A stretch of DNA of 64,000 bases from Halocaridina rubra (GCA_037179515.1 JAXCGZ010013671.1:1-64000); one strand, 5' to 3'. Counted from the first letter of the stretch, positions 21,962 through 33,884 are shown. Made by a program: numbers and translations. Notes: a model not told the origin generated them from the sequence alone.

Positions 21962-23884
21962 GCTCTGTTACTTCTTCCAACAGATACCCGCAAGCTAATG
22001 GTACGCTGGAAAGGACCGTACACTGTGGTACACCGGGTGACCCCTGACAATTATGTGCTAAATGTTGATGGCAATAATCGGAAATACCACATTAACAAGC
22101 TGAAGCTTTATTGTGAGGACCCGGAGGCCCACAGGGATCCTGCGCTGGCACTCCCAGCAACCCCTATAGATGCCCTCAGCATCAACAGAACCTCCGAGGC
22201 TGCAGCAACACAGGTGCTCCATTATAGCCACCCCTTACTTCCTATATTGGAATACTCCACCCTTACAGTGGAGACAGACTTACGGGAGTGGAGTTTTTCG
22301 GAAGAAGCCCCTCTGGCCGCAGCCACCTCCCTTGCAATTGAAGACATAAGCTTAGCTTTTGATGATGGTAAGGATCCTGCCATTCCCACACACCGAAAAG
22401 AAAGTGTGAGTAATTGCATTATTAACTCCAGGCTGCAACCGAGTCAACGGGAACAGCTGAACAAGCTATTAGAGGACTATGAGAACGTCTTCAACGACCT
22501 CCCAGGCATTACCACTACCCTTGAGGATCATGTCAGATTGACTGACCCAGAGCCATTTTGGCATTCCTATGGTCTTCCCGACCAGCTGTCCTTACGGCTG
22601 AAGGAAGATCTTGACACTTGGGTCCGCCTCGGAATAGTTGAAAAGAGCATTTCGCCTTGGTGTTCGCCGTTACTGGCAGTGCGTAAGCGAGATGGCAGTC
22701 ACAGGTTCTGCCTTGACTGTTGTAAGCTTAACTCCCGTACCATCTTTGATGGAGAGCCCATTGCTGACAACGAGCATATTTTCCCGTTGCTTTCCCAAGC
22801 CCGTTACCTGTCCAAGTTGGATTTGGCCAGTGGATTTTGGCAAGTCCCGTTGAGCGAGACTACCAAGCCTCTTACAGCTTTTTCCACACGATATGGTCTA
22901 TACCAGTTCAGGGTCATGCCTTTTAGTATGGTAAATGCCCCTGGCTGCTTCAGCAGACTCATGAGGATAGTACTACAGGATCTCGACAATGTTTCATGCT
23001 TTATAGACGACATCCTGGTGCATTCTCAGGATTGGTCATCACACCTCGAGACTCTCCGCAGAGTTCTCACTCGTCTGAACCAGCATGGACTTCATTGAAA
23101 GCCTTCCAAATGTGAGATTGGTTTCACACAATTGCTGTATCTCGGCCACATGGTTGGATAAGGAGCTATGTCCCCTTTACATGACAGGGTACAAGCTATT
23201 AAGGATATGGAGAAACCTGCCACTGTCACTAAACTGAGATCATTCCTGGGTAGTGTCGGCTACTACCAACGGTTCATTCCACACTTTAATACTATCGCTG
23301 CCCCTTTGCAGCAAATGACCTCCTCGAAGCAAAGTAAAACCTCCCCTGTCCAATGGACAGATGAAGCGGAGAGAGCATTTTTCAAGCTCCGAGAAGCATT
23401 GGCGGGTGAGCCAGTATTACAACTGGTAAACCCTGATTTTCCATTTATCTTGCAGACCGACGCCTCAGACGAAGGCCTGGGTGCTGTGCTCTTGCAAACC
23501 CGATCAGACAATTCAGCAGAAGTAGCTCCAGTGCGATATGCAAGCCGCAGGCTTCGCCCTGCAGAGCGAAATTACTCCACTGTGGAGAAGGAAGCTCTAG
23601 CTGCATATTGGGCCATAAAGAAATTTGAAGTCCATCTGTATGGCCAACATTTTACACTGAGAACCGATCACCGACCTCTCCTATATTTACAGACTGCAGA
23701 CAAGCTAAATCCTCGTCTGAAGAGGTGGGCACTTTACCTGAATCTTTTCAAATTCACTGCCCAACATGTTCATGGCAAGGACAATGACCTTGCTGATCTA
23801 CTAAGTCGACGGTCGTTACCCTCAAATGAGGAAGCTGGTGCTGTTAGCCTAAATTTGACTAGTCAGTCAAGATTACTTCTCTGA
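21962..23884 (+). pseudogene. Element 3 integrase C-terminus, RT and RNase H, broken
   Basis: After the stop at 21961 the frame is open again from 21998 (VRWKGPYTVVH, the integrase C-terminal segment) through the RT motifs LSKLDLASGFWQ and FIDDILVHS. It stops at 23096-23098, where cattta has become cattga. A second stop follows near 23157-23161 (ggataa for ggagaa), after which 23168-23884 encodes the thumb and RNase H (TDASDEGLGAVLL, VEKEAL, RTDHRPLLYL). At least three nonsense changes make this copy inert. Confidence 0.9.
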
Positions 23885-24499
23885 TGTGTTGTTTATTTTT
23901 CATGTTTATCTTTTATGTCTTTAATACTGTACTGTACTTGTTTATTTTAGCGTACAAACGTTATTCCTAATGGAAGACGAAAAAGATGAAGAATAATTAT
24001 TTGATTGTAGTTTTATATTTCCCTTTGTGGGACTTTGAAAGCCAGAACATGGTGGAAACATTTTAGTTTAGTGTTGAATAGCTGAAACTGTTTTAAATCC
24101 AGTCGCCAATAATAATGACGACGTGGATCAAATTTTTAATTTGCGTATACTGTATTTTTTTGTATATTATATTATTACCTTCTTGCATATGAAGCATTCA
24201 TAAACTTAAATATTGATATTCACTGATATCTAATTGTGATTTAATTTTCTTGAAATTTGAATTTGATCACATTTCTTTTATGTTTTGCATGTCATTTAAT
24301 GCTTTGTTTACAAGACTTGTTTATTTTTCCTAATAGTATGATATGTTCCAGTGGTGGATCCCATTCTTATTGTTCATATGTTCCTTTCCATGAGAAGGAT
24401 ATCTCATCCCTCATAATGAAACTGAAGTCACCGAAACTTCCTGTTCTTTTTTTGCCTTCTGTAGCAGAATTTTGCTAAATCAATATTCTCTAGAAAGGG
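23885..24499 (+). other. 3' untranslated region and purine tract of element 3
   Basis: This AT-rich sequence is homologous to those of elements 1, 2 and 5, ending in the purine tract agaaaggg at 24492-24499. No supported gene. Confidence 0.75.
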
Positions 24500-24503
24500 C
24501 CTT

Positions 24504-26405
24504 TGTGACAGAGTGTTTCGCTCAAAATAACCAAAGGCTGTTAGATGCCTTATTAATTAATTTAGTAACTTAACTGTTATTTTCTAACAAAAAAATTAAT
24601 TCCCACTTCTTGACTTTTGCAGATTATGATTATTTGCAATTTATATTTTAGCTTATAGCTAATTTTAAATATACCTTATTTACTCTTCTTGTACGTGTAG
24701 AAGTATAGTCCCGATTTAAAGGCTGCTCCTATTTTTCGTCTGCTACGAGCCAAGAACATTCTGGAGATTGTTTACCAGTAACCTAACTTTTTATTATTAT
24801 TCTCGTTTTATTTTATTTGCTTCCACTTGTTGCACCTAAAAATACTGTCTCTCCCTTGCATCTCTGCTATAATTGCCTGCCAGGGACCACCACTAAAATA
24901 GTCCTTAAATTATATCAGAGCCAGTTTCTGCTCTAGAAAATGTATCCTACAGATGAACTCACCAGGAGGGAAAATGAGACGCCCTCCTTTGGTGCTCAAA
25001 CTTCGAAGAGGCAACATCTCGCCTGAGCAGTCTAAGTTTATTTCAAACCTTATTTACGTGGCATCTTCACAGGAATTCATCTAGCACAACAAGGTGAGGG
25101 ATAATGTATGGTAAAGCTCGTGGGTCAAGCAAATTGGTTTATATTCGAGAATTAGTTACATTCGTTACTGGCTAAATCTTACGGATTTTATTTCTCAGAT
25201 TCCATTCCCATACACACGAAATTTTGTAGATTACCAAACTGGAATCTTACATGCCAAAGTTAATTCCTTAACCTGTAAATTACAGCTGATATACATTGCT
25301 AAGAAGTTTCTTTTCATTGAATGTGATAAACGAAAATCTCATCCTCTGAAGACTGGTTATGAGCCCGTAAAAATCTATCTCTTTTCCTAATAAATTCTAA
25401 TTTCATTTCACCTCTTTCTATCATCGTAAATAAAGTGTTTTATGTCGAAAACTCGTCAATAAAGCTATTTGCTATATAAACTGCAAATAATTAAAAGGTA
25501 ATTTTACCCTGTTAGCTTTGCAAATATTTCCTGTTAACCACAATTTAATGAATGCATGCCTTATTTATCTTGCTAATTTTTCATATGTTTGGGATAAAGT
25601 GTTCTGAGTTATAAGTTGCAAATACTTCAAAAGGTGGTTTTGCACCCATTTTTTCATTGCAAAGTTCTTGATAACCATAAGTGAATGAATACTGTATTTA
25701 TCTCGTAGATTCTTCCTTTATCCTAAATAGAGTGTTTTAACATATTAATTGTAAATCAGTAATAAGCATTGCAACTTTTGTGGTTGCCCACAATTTAAGG
25801 AATACATACAGTACTGTATTTGTCTTGCTTATTCTTCATTTATTGTTAATATATTGTTTTCCTTTAAAACCAGTAAAGAATTGATGGTTTTGTATGCTAT
25901 TTTGGTGGCATAAATATTTCTGGTTAGCTGTGAATAACCAATATATTTTCATCCAGTAGAATGACATTGGAAACTCATTATATGTGTGCTCATGCTTTCA
26001 GTTTCCCATTATAAACAGTGTGTCATTTCTGTTTCTGAAATTGAAGTGTCCCGTACTCTACTCTGACTGTGTGATAGAGGTAATCGTCGAGTTGAGGCCA
26101 AAGTCTTGGCATACGTCCGTGGTGCCGGGAAACGAAATCGTGCTCACCACCTCCGGGATTCGAGGCAGCATTTCATAAAATTTAATTTGAGAAATTTAAT
26201 TCAATTCTTTTAATGTCATTGCATTTCCAAAATTAAAAGAAAGTTGAATTCTGAGTTTCATTTAACCGACTAATGGTAATAGAGATGGGGTGTTCAAGTA
26301 CAAATATCTGTCCTGTCTGTTTGTGAGCTCTTAACCAAGCTCGGTACTTTGAGTCTCCTTAGTAAAACAGAATCTTAACAACACTCCACCATCCTAACCC
26401 CAACA
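24504..26405 (+). repeat. Terminal 3' LTR of the array
   Basis: This 1902-bp LTR runs TGTGACAGAG to CCCCAACA. It is followed directly by caaatgtat, which is interior BEL-LTR sequence (compare 28374 and 32663), not by a primer-binding site, so the array ends here. Confidence 0.9.
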
Positions 26406-26865
26406 CAAATGTATTTCATAAATCTCAGCTACAACCAATTTTAAACATCCTAAACATGACTGTCTCGTAGCATCTCATGAGTACAATTGCCTTTTAGTAA
26501 GAAAGTCTCACAAAACTCCCCTGGTTTGTAGGCGTCCTTGGTACTAGGACTAACTTGAGTTATGACTTGCTTACAATGGTTCTTTGTTCAAACAGGCGAT
26601 GCAATAAGTGTTATCAAGGAGGTGAAAGGTTAATGGTTAAAATCCATTAGCTTCCTTTCTCCAAGTCTTCTACAGCCAGCCCCCATAATAAACTACACAT
26701 TATACATACGAATATAGGTGTATATATGATAAAAATGAATAGACACACATACTAAGTCTAAAAGTATACATGCATGCACTTACATTGCAATAAACGAAAT
26801 TATTATGCAAAACAACACTTACATATGTACATAGAAATAAATTTTCTTGAAATATATTCAAGACA
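26406..26865 (-). repeat. Partial BEL-type LTR (left remnant)
   Basis: The sequence from caaatgtat to ttcaagaca matches one end of the LTR at 32052-33105. It keeps the LTR terminus at 26865 and is cut on the left by the Gmr1 array. Orientation is taken from the BEL element, so this is the LTR 5' part read on the minus strand. Confidence 0.8.
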
Positions 26866-26908
26866 TCCCATATGTCATAGGGCATGATGACGAAGAAATT
26901 AAAGTGGA
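26866..26908 (+). pseudogene. Left half of a CCHC-protein fragment split by the BEL element
   Basis: The 43 bp end in gatgacgaagaaattaaagtgga. Joined across the BEL insertion (target duplication gtgga, 26904-26908 and 33106-33110) the plus-strand frame reads DDEEIKVE and continues at 33111. Too short to classify alone. Confidence 0.5.
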
Positions 26909-28809
26909 TGTGGATGATTTCCTGTGTGTTATTACCCTTCGATCTTACAACCTCCTAAATTCGGAAATCCTGACACAGCTTCGGTAGAGGCCTACAAACG
27001 ATCTCAAATTTAAATCCCTTACCAGTAAAATATAGTTAATATTACATGCATAGACATGCTTGCAAATATTTTATAAGGGGGCTTATGAACTACTGATATG
27101 TGCATTATTAAATAAAGTCTCCTCACCTTAAATTAAAACTTCCTCATACAGAATAATAATTTTCCAACATACATTCTACCTACGAGTTTTCTATTCAGTG
27201 AGCTCATTCTGTCCCTCAAACGAGAACAATGGTAGAGAACTTCAGGAGGATCTAAATAATCTGCATGAGTGGTCAGAAAAGTGGCTAATGAAATTCAATA
27301 CTTCAAAATGTAAGGTAATGAGAATGGGTACAAGTGCAAGAAGGCCCAAGCTTGACTACTCGGTGGCTGGAGTACAACTTCAAGAGACAGAAATTGAGAG
27401 AGATCTAGGAGTAAACATACTGGCAGATTTGTCTCCAGAAGTACATATAAATGGCATAGTAAGGGCAGCATATGCATTCTTATCAAATGTAAGGGTAGCC
27501 TTCAGGCACATGGACAAGGAAATGTTCAGAAATATTTATGTAACCTATGTGAGGCCAAAACTCGAATATGCAGCCCCCTTTTGGAATCCGCACTTGAAAA
27601 AGCACATAGCTAAGCTTGAAAAAGTTCAAAGACATGCCACGAAAATGGTGCCAGAAATACGCAATCTCAGTTATGATGAGAGGCTGAGGGAATTAGACTT
27701 ACCATCACTCGAAGCTAGAAGAGTGAGGGGGGATATGGTGACAGTCTTTAAATTCCTTCATGGTTATGATAGAGTGGATAGGGATCGATATTTTGATATG
27801 GCTGGCTCTAGAACTAGAGGTCATAGTTTGATGCTTCGTAAGAAAACTTCTTCGCAGGATGTAAGGAAATACTTTTTCAGTGTAAGAGTAGTTGATAATT
27901 GGAATTGGCTAAGCGAGGAGGTAGTAAATGCTATCTCAATCCATAGTTTTAAGGACAGGTATGATAAGTATCACTAAGTATAAAATGGAACCGATCAGGA
28001 GACGGGAAGATACGAGCTTTGGGCTCTTTCCCGTAAACACAATTAGGTAATCACAATTAGGTAATCACGTAGTTATAAATATTTCTAGAAATAAGTTAAG
28101 TCTGTACTCATCTATCCGGAAAACCTAAATTTCATTAGGAATCACGGGACTCCAAATCAAACTCGAATATCTTCTGATCCAGGTATCTCTACCATGTTTT
28201 TATACTTGAGTGTCTCGTAGTGCCTCAGGAGAGCAATTAATTACTCATTATTAAATGTATATGCACCGTCAATAATCAAGGTAAACATGAGTGTCTCATA
28301 GCATCTCATGAGTACAACTAATTACTCATTATTAAATGTAGATGCACCATCAATGATCACGGTAGCAAATGTATATCATAAATATTAATTATGACTGCTT
28401 TCACGCATTAAAATCACGTCACAATCATGAGTGTCTTGTAGCATCTCATGAGGACAACTAACTCTTTGTAAGAATGTCTCACAAAACTCCCTTCGTTTGT
28501 AGGGGGTCCTTGGTACTAGGACTAACTTGAGTTATGACTTGCTTACAATGCTTCTTTGTTCAAACAGGCGATATAATAAGCGTTATCAAGGAGGTGAAAG
28601 GTTAATGGCTAAAATCCATTAGCTTCCTTTCTTCAGGTCTTCTACAACCAGTCTCCATAATAAACTACACATCATATATACGAATATTGGTGTATATATG
28701 ATAAAAATGAAAAGATACACATACTAAGTCTAAAAGTATACATAGATGCAATTACAGTACAATAAATGAAGCTATTATGCAAAACAACACTTAAAATATA
28801 TTCAAGACA
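26909..28809 (-). repeat. 3' LTR of the BEL element
   Basis: It matches the 32052-33105 LTR along its length after removing the plus-strand LINE fragment at 27219-28065, giving about 1.05 kb. A GGAGGGG run on the minus strand (28817-28823) near its upstream edge is a possible purine tract. Confidence 0.85.
27219..28065 (+). mobile_element. CR1/jockey-type LINE fragment in the BEL 3' LTR
   Basis: The open frame ending at 27977 encodes about the last 250 residues of LINE ORF2. It begins in the region equivalent to KNENNGRELQEDLNNLHEWS just after the RT catalytic motif, and ends in HSFKDRYDKYH. The 3' UTR ends with two acaattaggtaatc units and tcac, after which LTR sequence (gtagttataaat) resumes. 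The left junction is within ccctcaaacgag. Truncation at the 5' end is typical of LINE insertion. No catalytic residues remain. Confidence 0.9.
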
Positions 28810-29208
28810 TCCTGGGCCCCTCCAAAAAAGAAAAATGGGGGGGTCTCGTCATCAGTGCTATAATTTATCATCTGTGTTTAAGCTTGCCCACAATTCATCA
28901 ACCTTTTGGGCAGCTTGATGTTCAGATCTTTCAGAATATGATGATTCCTCTTTGTATACTACTGACAACAGATTTTCTCATGAGAGCTTTTCAGACCAGG
29001 CTCTCTGAATAAGAATTTTTCCTCTTCTTAGCAAGGGTGAAATTTGAGCTAAGGGGTAAAAAAATATACCCACCAGTGACAGAGGTTTCTGTTTGGTCAA
29101 CACGTCTTCTCTAGCCTTCAGACCTTTCAAACAACTAGTCAGTATTAATATTCCAGATTAAACTAAAGATTATTTCTTTAGGAGATCTAGATTTTTTCAG
29201 AAAGCCAC
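28810..29208 (-). pseudogene. BEL pol remnant (RT connection) and 3' end
   Basis: The minus-strand frame from 29100 to the stop at 28978-28980 encodes a 40-residue stretch. In it SLVGIFFYPLAQISPLLRR followed by GKILIQRAW matches the well-known BEL/Pao connection motif (usually SxxxxFDPLGLxSP then KxxxQxxW). It is the only trace of RT downstream of protease, so most of pol was deleted. The remaining ~170 bp down to the LTR show no open frame and include a G-rich possible purine tract at 28817-28823. Confidence 0.65.
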
Positions 29209-29982
29209 TTATCCAGTACCCTTTGAAGTCTTGCATTGTTGGAATTCCATGTTTGCAGTGATATTTCGGGCCTTTGTCCACTCTACATCTGCAGTATTGT
29301 ATACAGCAAACTGTTTCTCATCAGTGGTGCAGACATCCAACAAATTACCTACATGAACATTCTCCAATATCTCCTCCAACTGTTCTGTTAGAGACTTCAT
29401 TTGTCCAAAGGCACTCTGAAAATTGTGTGGGAGAGGAGTGTGGATAGGCTTCCAGGGAACAGAATCTGTAAAACTTCCAAGTGTAGTTTTATCTTCGTAA
29501 TGCACTTCTTGCTTATTTACTCCAATACTCTCTGGTTCCCACAACTTATTAATATGCTCTGTGGCCTCTTCAATCAAAAACATATTAACAGGCTCTATGG
29601 CCTCTGCAATCAGCAACTTATTAACAGGCTCTATGACATCTTCAATCAACAACTTATTAACAGGCACTATGGCCTCTTCAATCCATAACTTATTAATTGG
29701 CTCTATGGCCTCTTCAATCAAGTCTTGAGTAGAAGCAGGCAAAAACTGTTTCTACTCGCATAACAATTTGGCTTTGTACATTACTGGTATCATGAGGAAT
29801 ATGGCCATACAACATGACATCACCTGGTGTTTCCATCCAAGTATAGACATCCCACTTGTTAATACCACTAACAAACTGACTAAAATGTAATGCATCAATA
29901 ACATTGCCAATGTTCCCCAGTACATCACCATAAATATCTTCATCAGCCAACTTGTGACCATTAAACTTTTACACATTTGCAA
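29209..29982 (-). pseudogene. BEL pol region downstream of protease, with 12-residue repeats
   Basis: Two overlapping minus-strand frames (29950-29714 and 29742-29209) cover this region. The first contains VMLYGHIPHDTS and follows the protease. The second encodes five tandem copies of a 12-residue unit like LIEEAIEPVNKL (DNA repeat 29543-29722) and then a stretch I do not recognise (SVPWKPIHTPLPHNFQSAFG and onward). The frame change between them, and the absence of RT motifs, show decay. I assign it to BEL by position only. Confidence 0.5.
29543..29722 (-). repeat. 36-bp in-frame minisatellite, 5 units
   Basis: Five 36-bp units start (plus strand) with aacttattaa or a close variant such as aacatattaa, spaced exactly 36 bp, the first at 29543 and the last at 29687. 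On the minus strand each encodes 12 residues rich in Ile, Glu and Leu, so the expansion preserved the frame. Confidence 0.85.
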
Positions 29983-29989
29983 CCTTTGC

Positions 29990-31678
29990 TAGTCCTGGAG
30001 TGTGGATACTAATTACCATGTCATCAAATACAAGTAATTTAACTCTGGCTTTTCTTTTCCCAAGTTTAATAACTACATTTACAACAGGAAAATTTCCTCT
30101 CTTTGTCTCAGAACGGAATGCATCAATACCAAGAAACATTTCATCTATTGGGCTTAATTCAAGCCTTTCGGCTAAGTCCCTAGTAATAAAGGAATACTGG
30201 GAACCTGTATCAAAAAATAACCTAGTGTTTACCCAAAGATTTTCCTTTGAGTTGCTTATTTTTCATCTTGCAGTAGGCAGAGCATATGAAGGTAAACTCG
30301 ACTTCACCATTTGCCTTTGTACTGCATTCATAGTTATCACACCAACATGTTTCTTGTCCTTTACTAGATCTGAATATTCTTGCTCATTGCTTGACTCATC
30401 CATTAATTTTGAGCCATTTCCTGGCTGTTCATTCAGAAATGTAGGTTCTTCAAACCTTCTATGAAAACTTGACTCTTGTTCATAACACAAGGCTTCTTGA
30501 TGACCATTTTTTATGCACTTGTTACAATTTAACAGAGTGTAACATTTATTTGCATAATGCCCTGACTGAGAACATGTCAAACATTTGTTACTGTCTCTCA
30601 ATTTGTCTCTGTGTTCATTTATGCTTACTACTTTATTACACTGTTCAGACTTATGGCCTTTCCAACCACAGAATACATAATCTAATTTTCTATTTACTAC
30701 CTTTGCAGTAGTACCATAACTACCTACACTCTTTTTAAATGACTGGGTCTCATCTCTCTGGGAGGTTTGGGTCTCTCCCTTTGTGTTACCTTTAGTATTG
30801 TTGCCCTCTATATGATTTACATATTTTTCCAGTTCCTTCAAGAGGTTTTCGAGTATAGGATATTTTGAGTCTATTTTCATGCTAATCCAGTTCTCTACAT
30901 CTTCTATTAATTTCATCATCACAAGTTCTGAAAACACGCAATCAGTGTTCTCCATGTCTCTATAATTTTAAGACTTCCAGTAATGGCTTCTACTTCCTGC
31001 TTGAACTTAAAAAGTGATGAATAATTAGGAGAGGGAGTTGGTATTTTTGCCAATTTCCTCATTAAATTTCGTACAATCCTGTCCTTGCTTCCATAAACAG
31101 CTTGTAGTTGTTGAAGGCATTCATCATAACTCTCACTAGCAACAGGATATCCCTTTATGGTGTACTTTGGCATCTCCTTTAAGGGCATTTCTCAAGATGG
31201 TAAACTTTGTCATAGTTAGCATAGAAGTACTATGTACTAATCCATCAAACTTATCCCAAAACTCGTTCCATTCATCATAGTTTCCAGAGAACTGTGGTAT
31301 TTTTACTTCAGGAAATTTAGGTGTGGGTTGTCCACTGGGGAGGCTTGAACTTTCAGAACTAAAAGCTCTAGTACTCTTCTTAGTTCCTAACTTATGAATC
31401 CTTTCTAGGACAGCTAAGCTAATAGCATTTGCTGTTTTAGCTAGATTGTCATGTTCTGTATCTTCCTCTTCAAAATCCCTGTGAAGGGGCTTATCCTCCA
31501 CATACCCTTCTTATATCCTATCATATCTTCCAAATCTTGCTGTTAGCATTTGATGACATCTTTCTAAATATGTAATAACAAGTTTTTCATCATCTTTGGC
31601 AAGTTCTATTTGACACTGAACACAATCATGTTGAACCAATTCCCGAAAACGTTGTAATGCCTCAAGTTTAACCGACAT
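29990..31678 (-). pseudogene. BEL/Pao Gag and protease, frame-broken
   Basis: The Gag ATG lies at 31678 (protein start MSVKLEALQRFRELVQHDC). The frame breaks near 31508 and resumes in 31501-31136, with KIPQFSGNYDEWNEFWDKFD, the signature BEL capsid motif. It shifts again around 31150-31188 and 30930-30955. The 30955-30263 part contains a partial knuckle (CGWKGHKSEQC, first Cys missing) and two complete CX2CX4HX4C knuckles (CLTCSQSGHYANKC and CNKCIKNGHQEALC). The protease follows in the same direction, with the catalytic triplet in FFDTGSQYSFIT (Asp codon at 30209-30211). At least three frameshifts make it a pseudogene. Confidence 0.82.
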
Positions 31679-32051
31679 ATTGAGAAAGCAAACAGAACGT
31701 AAGATAGTTGACGTAATTATGTTATCAAAGAAACCTCGATCTTCTTTATAACATCCAGAATGCATCAAATATTCCCTCTGTAAAGGGAATTGAAGGTCAA
31801 TCCTCCAAAATTTCAAGTTAATAACATACAGATATGAGGGCCGTTTTATTTTATTATTTTTTTGTTCCGTCCTGGTGTCACAATCGTTAAAAAAAAAAAA
31901 TACATGCAATGCCTTTTTTTCCCGCTGAAATACGGACGGTTTTAACCGTAGAGTTTCATACAAATATCTTACGAGGTGGGAGTTTATCTCAAATGTACAC
32001 TATTTTAACCACTACCAACCCAATTCTCATCCAGTTTGAAGGACTAAAAGC
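31679..32051 (-). other. 5' leader of the BEL element
   Basis: About 370 bp lie between the 5' LTR and the Gag ATG. They contain A-rich and T-rich runs (31850-31920). I could not identify a convincing primer-binding site: no TGG-initiated tRNA complement is evident next to the LTR. Confidence 0.5.
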
Positions 32052-33105
32052 TGTGGAGGATTTCCTGTATGTTATTACCCTTCGATCATATAATCCCCTA
32101 AATTCAAAAATCCTGACACGGCTTCGGTAGAGGCCTACAAACAATCTCAAAGTAAATCCTCTACCAATAAAATATAGTTAATATTAAATGCATTGACATA
32201 CATGCAAATATTTTATAAGGGGACTTTTGAACTACTGATATGTGAATTATTAAATAAAGTCTCCTCACCTTAAATTAAAACTTCCACATACAGACTAATT
32301 AATTTTCCAACATACATTCTACCTACGAGTGTTCTATTAAATGAGCTCATTCTGTTCCTCACATGTAGTTATAAATCTTGTTAGAAATAAGTTAAGTCTG
32401 TACTCATCTATCCGAAAAGCCCAAACGTCGTCAGCAATCACAGGACTCCGAATCAAACTCGAATATCTTCTGATCCAGGTATCTCTACCACGTTTTTCTA
32501 CTTGAGTGTCTCGTAGCGCCTCAGGAAAGCAATTAATTACTCATTATTAAACGTATATGCACCGTCAATAATCATGGTAAACATGAGTGTCTCGTAGCAT
32601 CTCATGAGTACAACTAATTACTCATTATTAAATGTATTTGCACCATCAATGATCACGGTAGCAAATGTATCTAAAAAATATTAATTACGCCTGCTTTCAC
32701 GCATTAAAATCACGTCACAAACATGAGTGTCTCGTAGCATCTCACGAGGACAACTAACTTTTTGTAAGAAAGTCTCACAAAACTCCCTTCGTTTGTAGGG
32801 GTCCTTGGTACTAGGACTAACTTAAGTTCAAACAGGTGATATAATAAGCGTTATCAAGGAGGTGAAAGGTTAATCACTAAAATCTATTAGCTTCCTTTCT
32901 CCAAGTCTTCTACAGCCAGCATCTATAATAAACTACACATTATACATACAAATACACGTGTATACTTGACAGAAATGAACAAGTATACATACTAAGTCTA
33001 AAAGTATACATACATGCACTTACATTACAATAAACGAAACTATTATGCAAAACAACACTTATATATTTAAGTAGAAATAAACTTTCTTGAAATATATTCA
33101 AGACA
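32052..33105 (-). repeat. 5' LTR of the BEL element
   Basis: This 1054-bp LTR reads TGTGGAGGATTT to TTCAAGACA on the plus strand. It contains repeated short motifs around gtgtctcgtagc[a/g][t/c]ctca at about 32510, 32590 and 32730. Confidence 0.85.
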
Positions 33106-33340
33106 GTGGAAGTCGAAAGACTAAATGAGAATAACAAAGTAGAATCAGTCATCAGGATTCCCACTACACAACGTATATTGAAAATGCACCTAACCAGTAG
33201 CATGGTAACAAAGATCAGTGGATTATCTTCTTTAACACTAAAATCAATCCTGGAGATGTTGAAGAGAAGATCTTCATCAAAATTAACAATTGCTTAAAGT
33301 GCTATAGGTTAGATCATGTCACTAGAGATTGCTCTAGTGA
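33106..33340 (+). pseudogene. Right half of a CCHC-protein fragment
   Basis: The plus-strand sequence continues the frame interrupted at 26908 (VERLNENNKVESVIRIPTTQ). After a frameshift it encodes FNTKINPGDVEEKIF and a CX2CX4HX4C zinc knuckle, CLKCYRLDHVTRDC, near 33289-33335. It resembles a Gag or LINE ORF1 nucleic-acid-binding region, but I cannot name the family. It is on the opposite strand to the BEL genes and lies between two BEL-type LTR pieces. Confidence 0.5.
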
Positions 33341-33884
33341 TGTGGAGGATTTCTAATGTGTTATTAACCTTCGATCTTCTAACCCTCTAAATTCGGAAAA
33401 CCTGTCACGGCTTCGGTAGAGGCCTACAAACAATCTCAAAATTAAATCCTCTACCAATAAAATATAATTATTGTATGCATAGACATACATGCGAATATTT
33501 TGTGAGGGGGTTTGTGAACTGTTGATATGTGAATTATTAAATGAATTCTCCTCACCTTAAATTAAAACTCTCTCATACAGAATGATAAATCTTTAAACAT
33601 ACATTCTACCTACGAGTGGTCTATTAAATGAGCTCATTCTGGCCCTCACACATAGTTATAAACATTGTTAGAAATAAGTTAAATCTGTACTTAGCTATCC
33701 GAAAAACCCAGATGTCAGCAATAACCGGACTCTGAATTAAACTCGAATATCTTCTGATCCACGAATCTCTCCCATGTTTTTCTACTTGAGTGTCTCGAAG
33801 CATCTCATGAGGACAGCTAATTCTTCATTATCAAACTTATAAGCACCGTCTATAATCAGAGTACACATGACTGTCTCAGAGTTG
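33341..33884 (-). repeat. Partial BEL-type LTR (right remnant)
   Basis: It starts at the correct LTR terminus (TGTGGAGGATTT) and follows the 32052-33105 LTR until about acatgactgtctc, where Gmr1 LTR C cuts it. With 26406-26865 it brackets the CCHC fragment. Confidence 0.8.

Larger units (their letters stand above)
1730..26405 (+). mobile_element. Tandem array of three Gmr1-like LTR retrotransposons sharing four LTRs
   Basis: Four same-orientation LTRs (1730-4148, 10361-12302, 18618-20465, 24504-26405) alternate with three internal regions (4149-10360, 12303-18617, 20466-24503). Each internal region starts with a primer-binding site 4 bp after an LTR and ends with a purine tract (agaaaggg) 4 bp before the next LTR, so the two middle LTRs serve as 3' LTR of one unit and 5' LTR of the next. 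The outer flanks (ctgta left, caaat right) do not match. This points to recombination between LTRs of different copies or to a flanking deletion rather than one integration. The second LTR carries about 38 bp (near 11337-11375) missing from its neighbours, so the units are not simple copies of one element. Confidence 0.9.
26909..33105 (-). mobile_element. BEL/Pao LTR retrotransposon, internally deleted
   Basis: Two LTRs, 32052-33105 (5', minus strand) and 26909-28809 (3', enlarged by a LINE fragment), flank a 3.24-kb internal region. Read on the plus strand, the element begins TGTGGA and ends AAGACA, and a 5-bp duplication gtgga (26904-26908; 33106-33110) marks a genuine integration. The internal part encodes BEL-type Gag and protease and a short RT-connection remnant. 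Most of RT, RNase H and integrase is missing, so the element is non-autonomous and also frame-broken. Confidence 0.85.
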
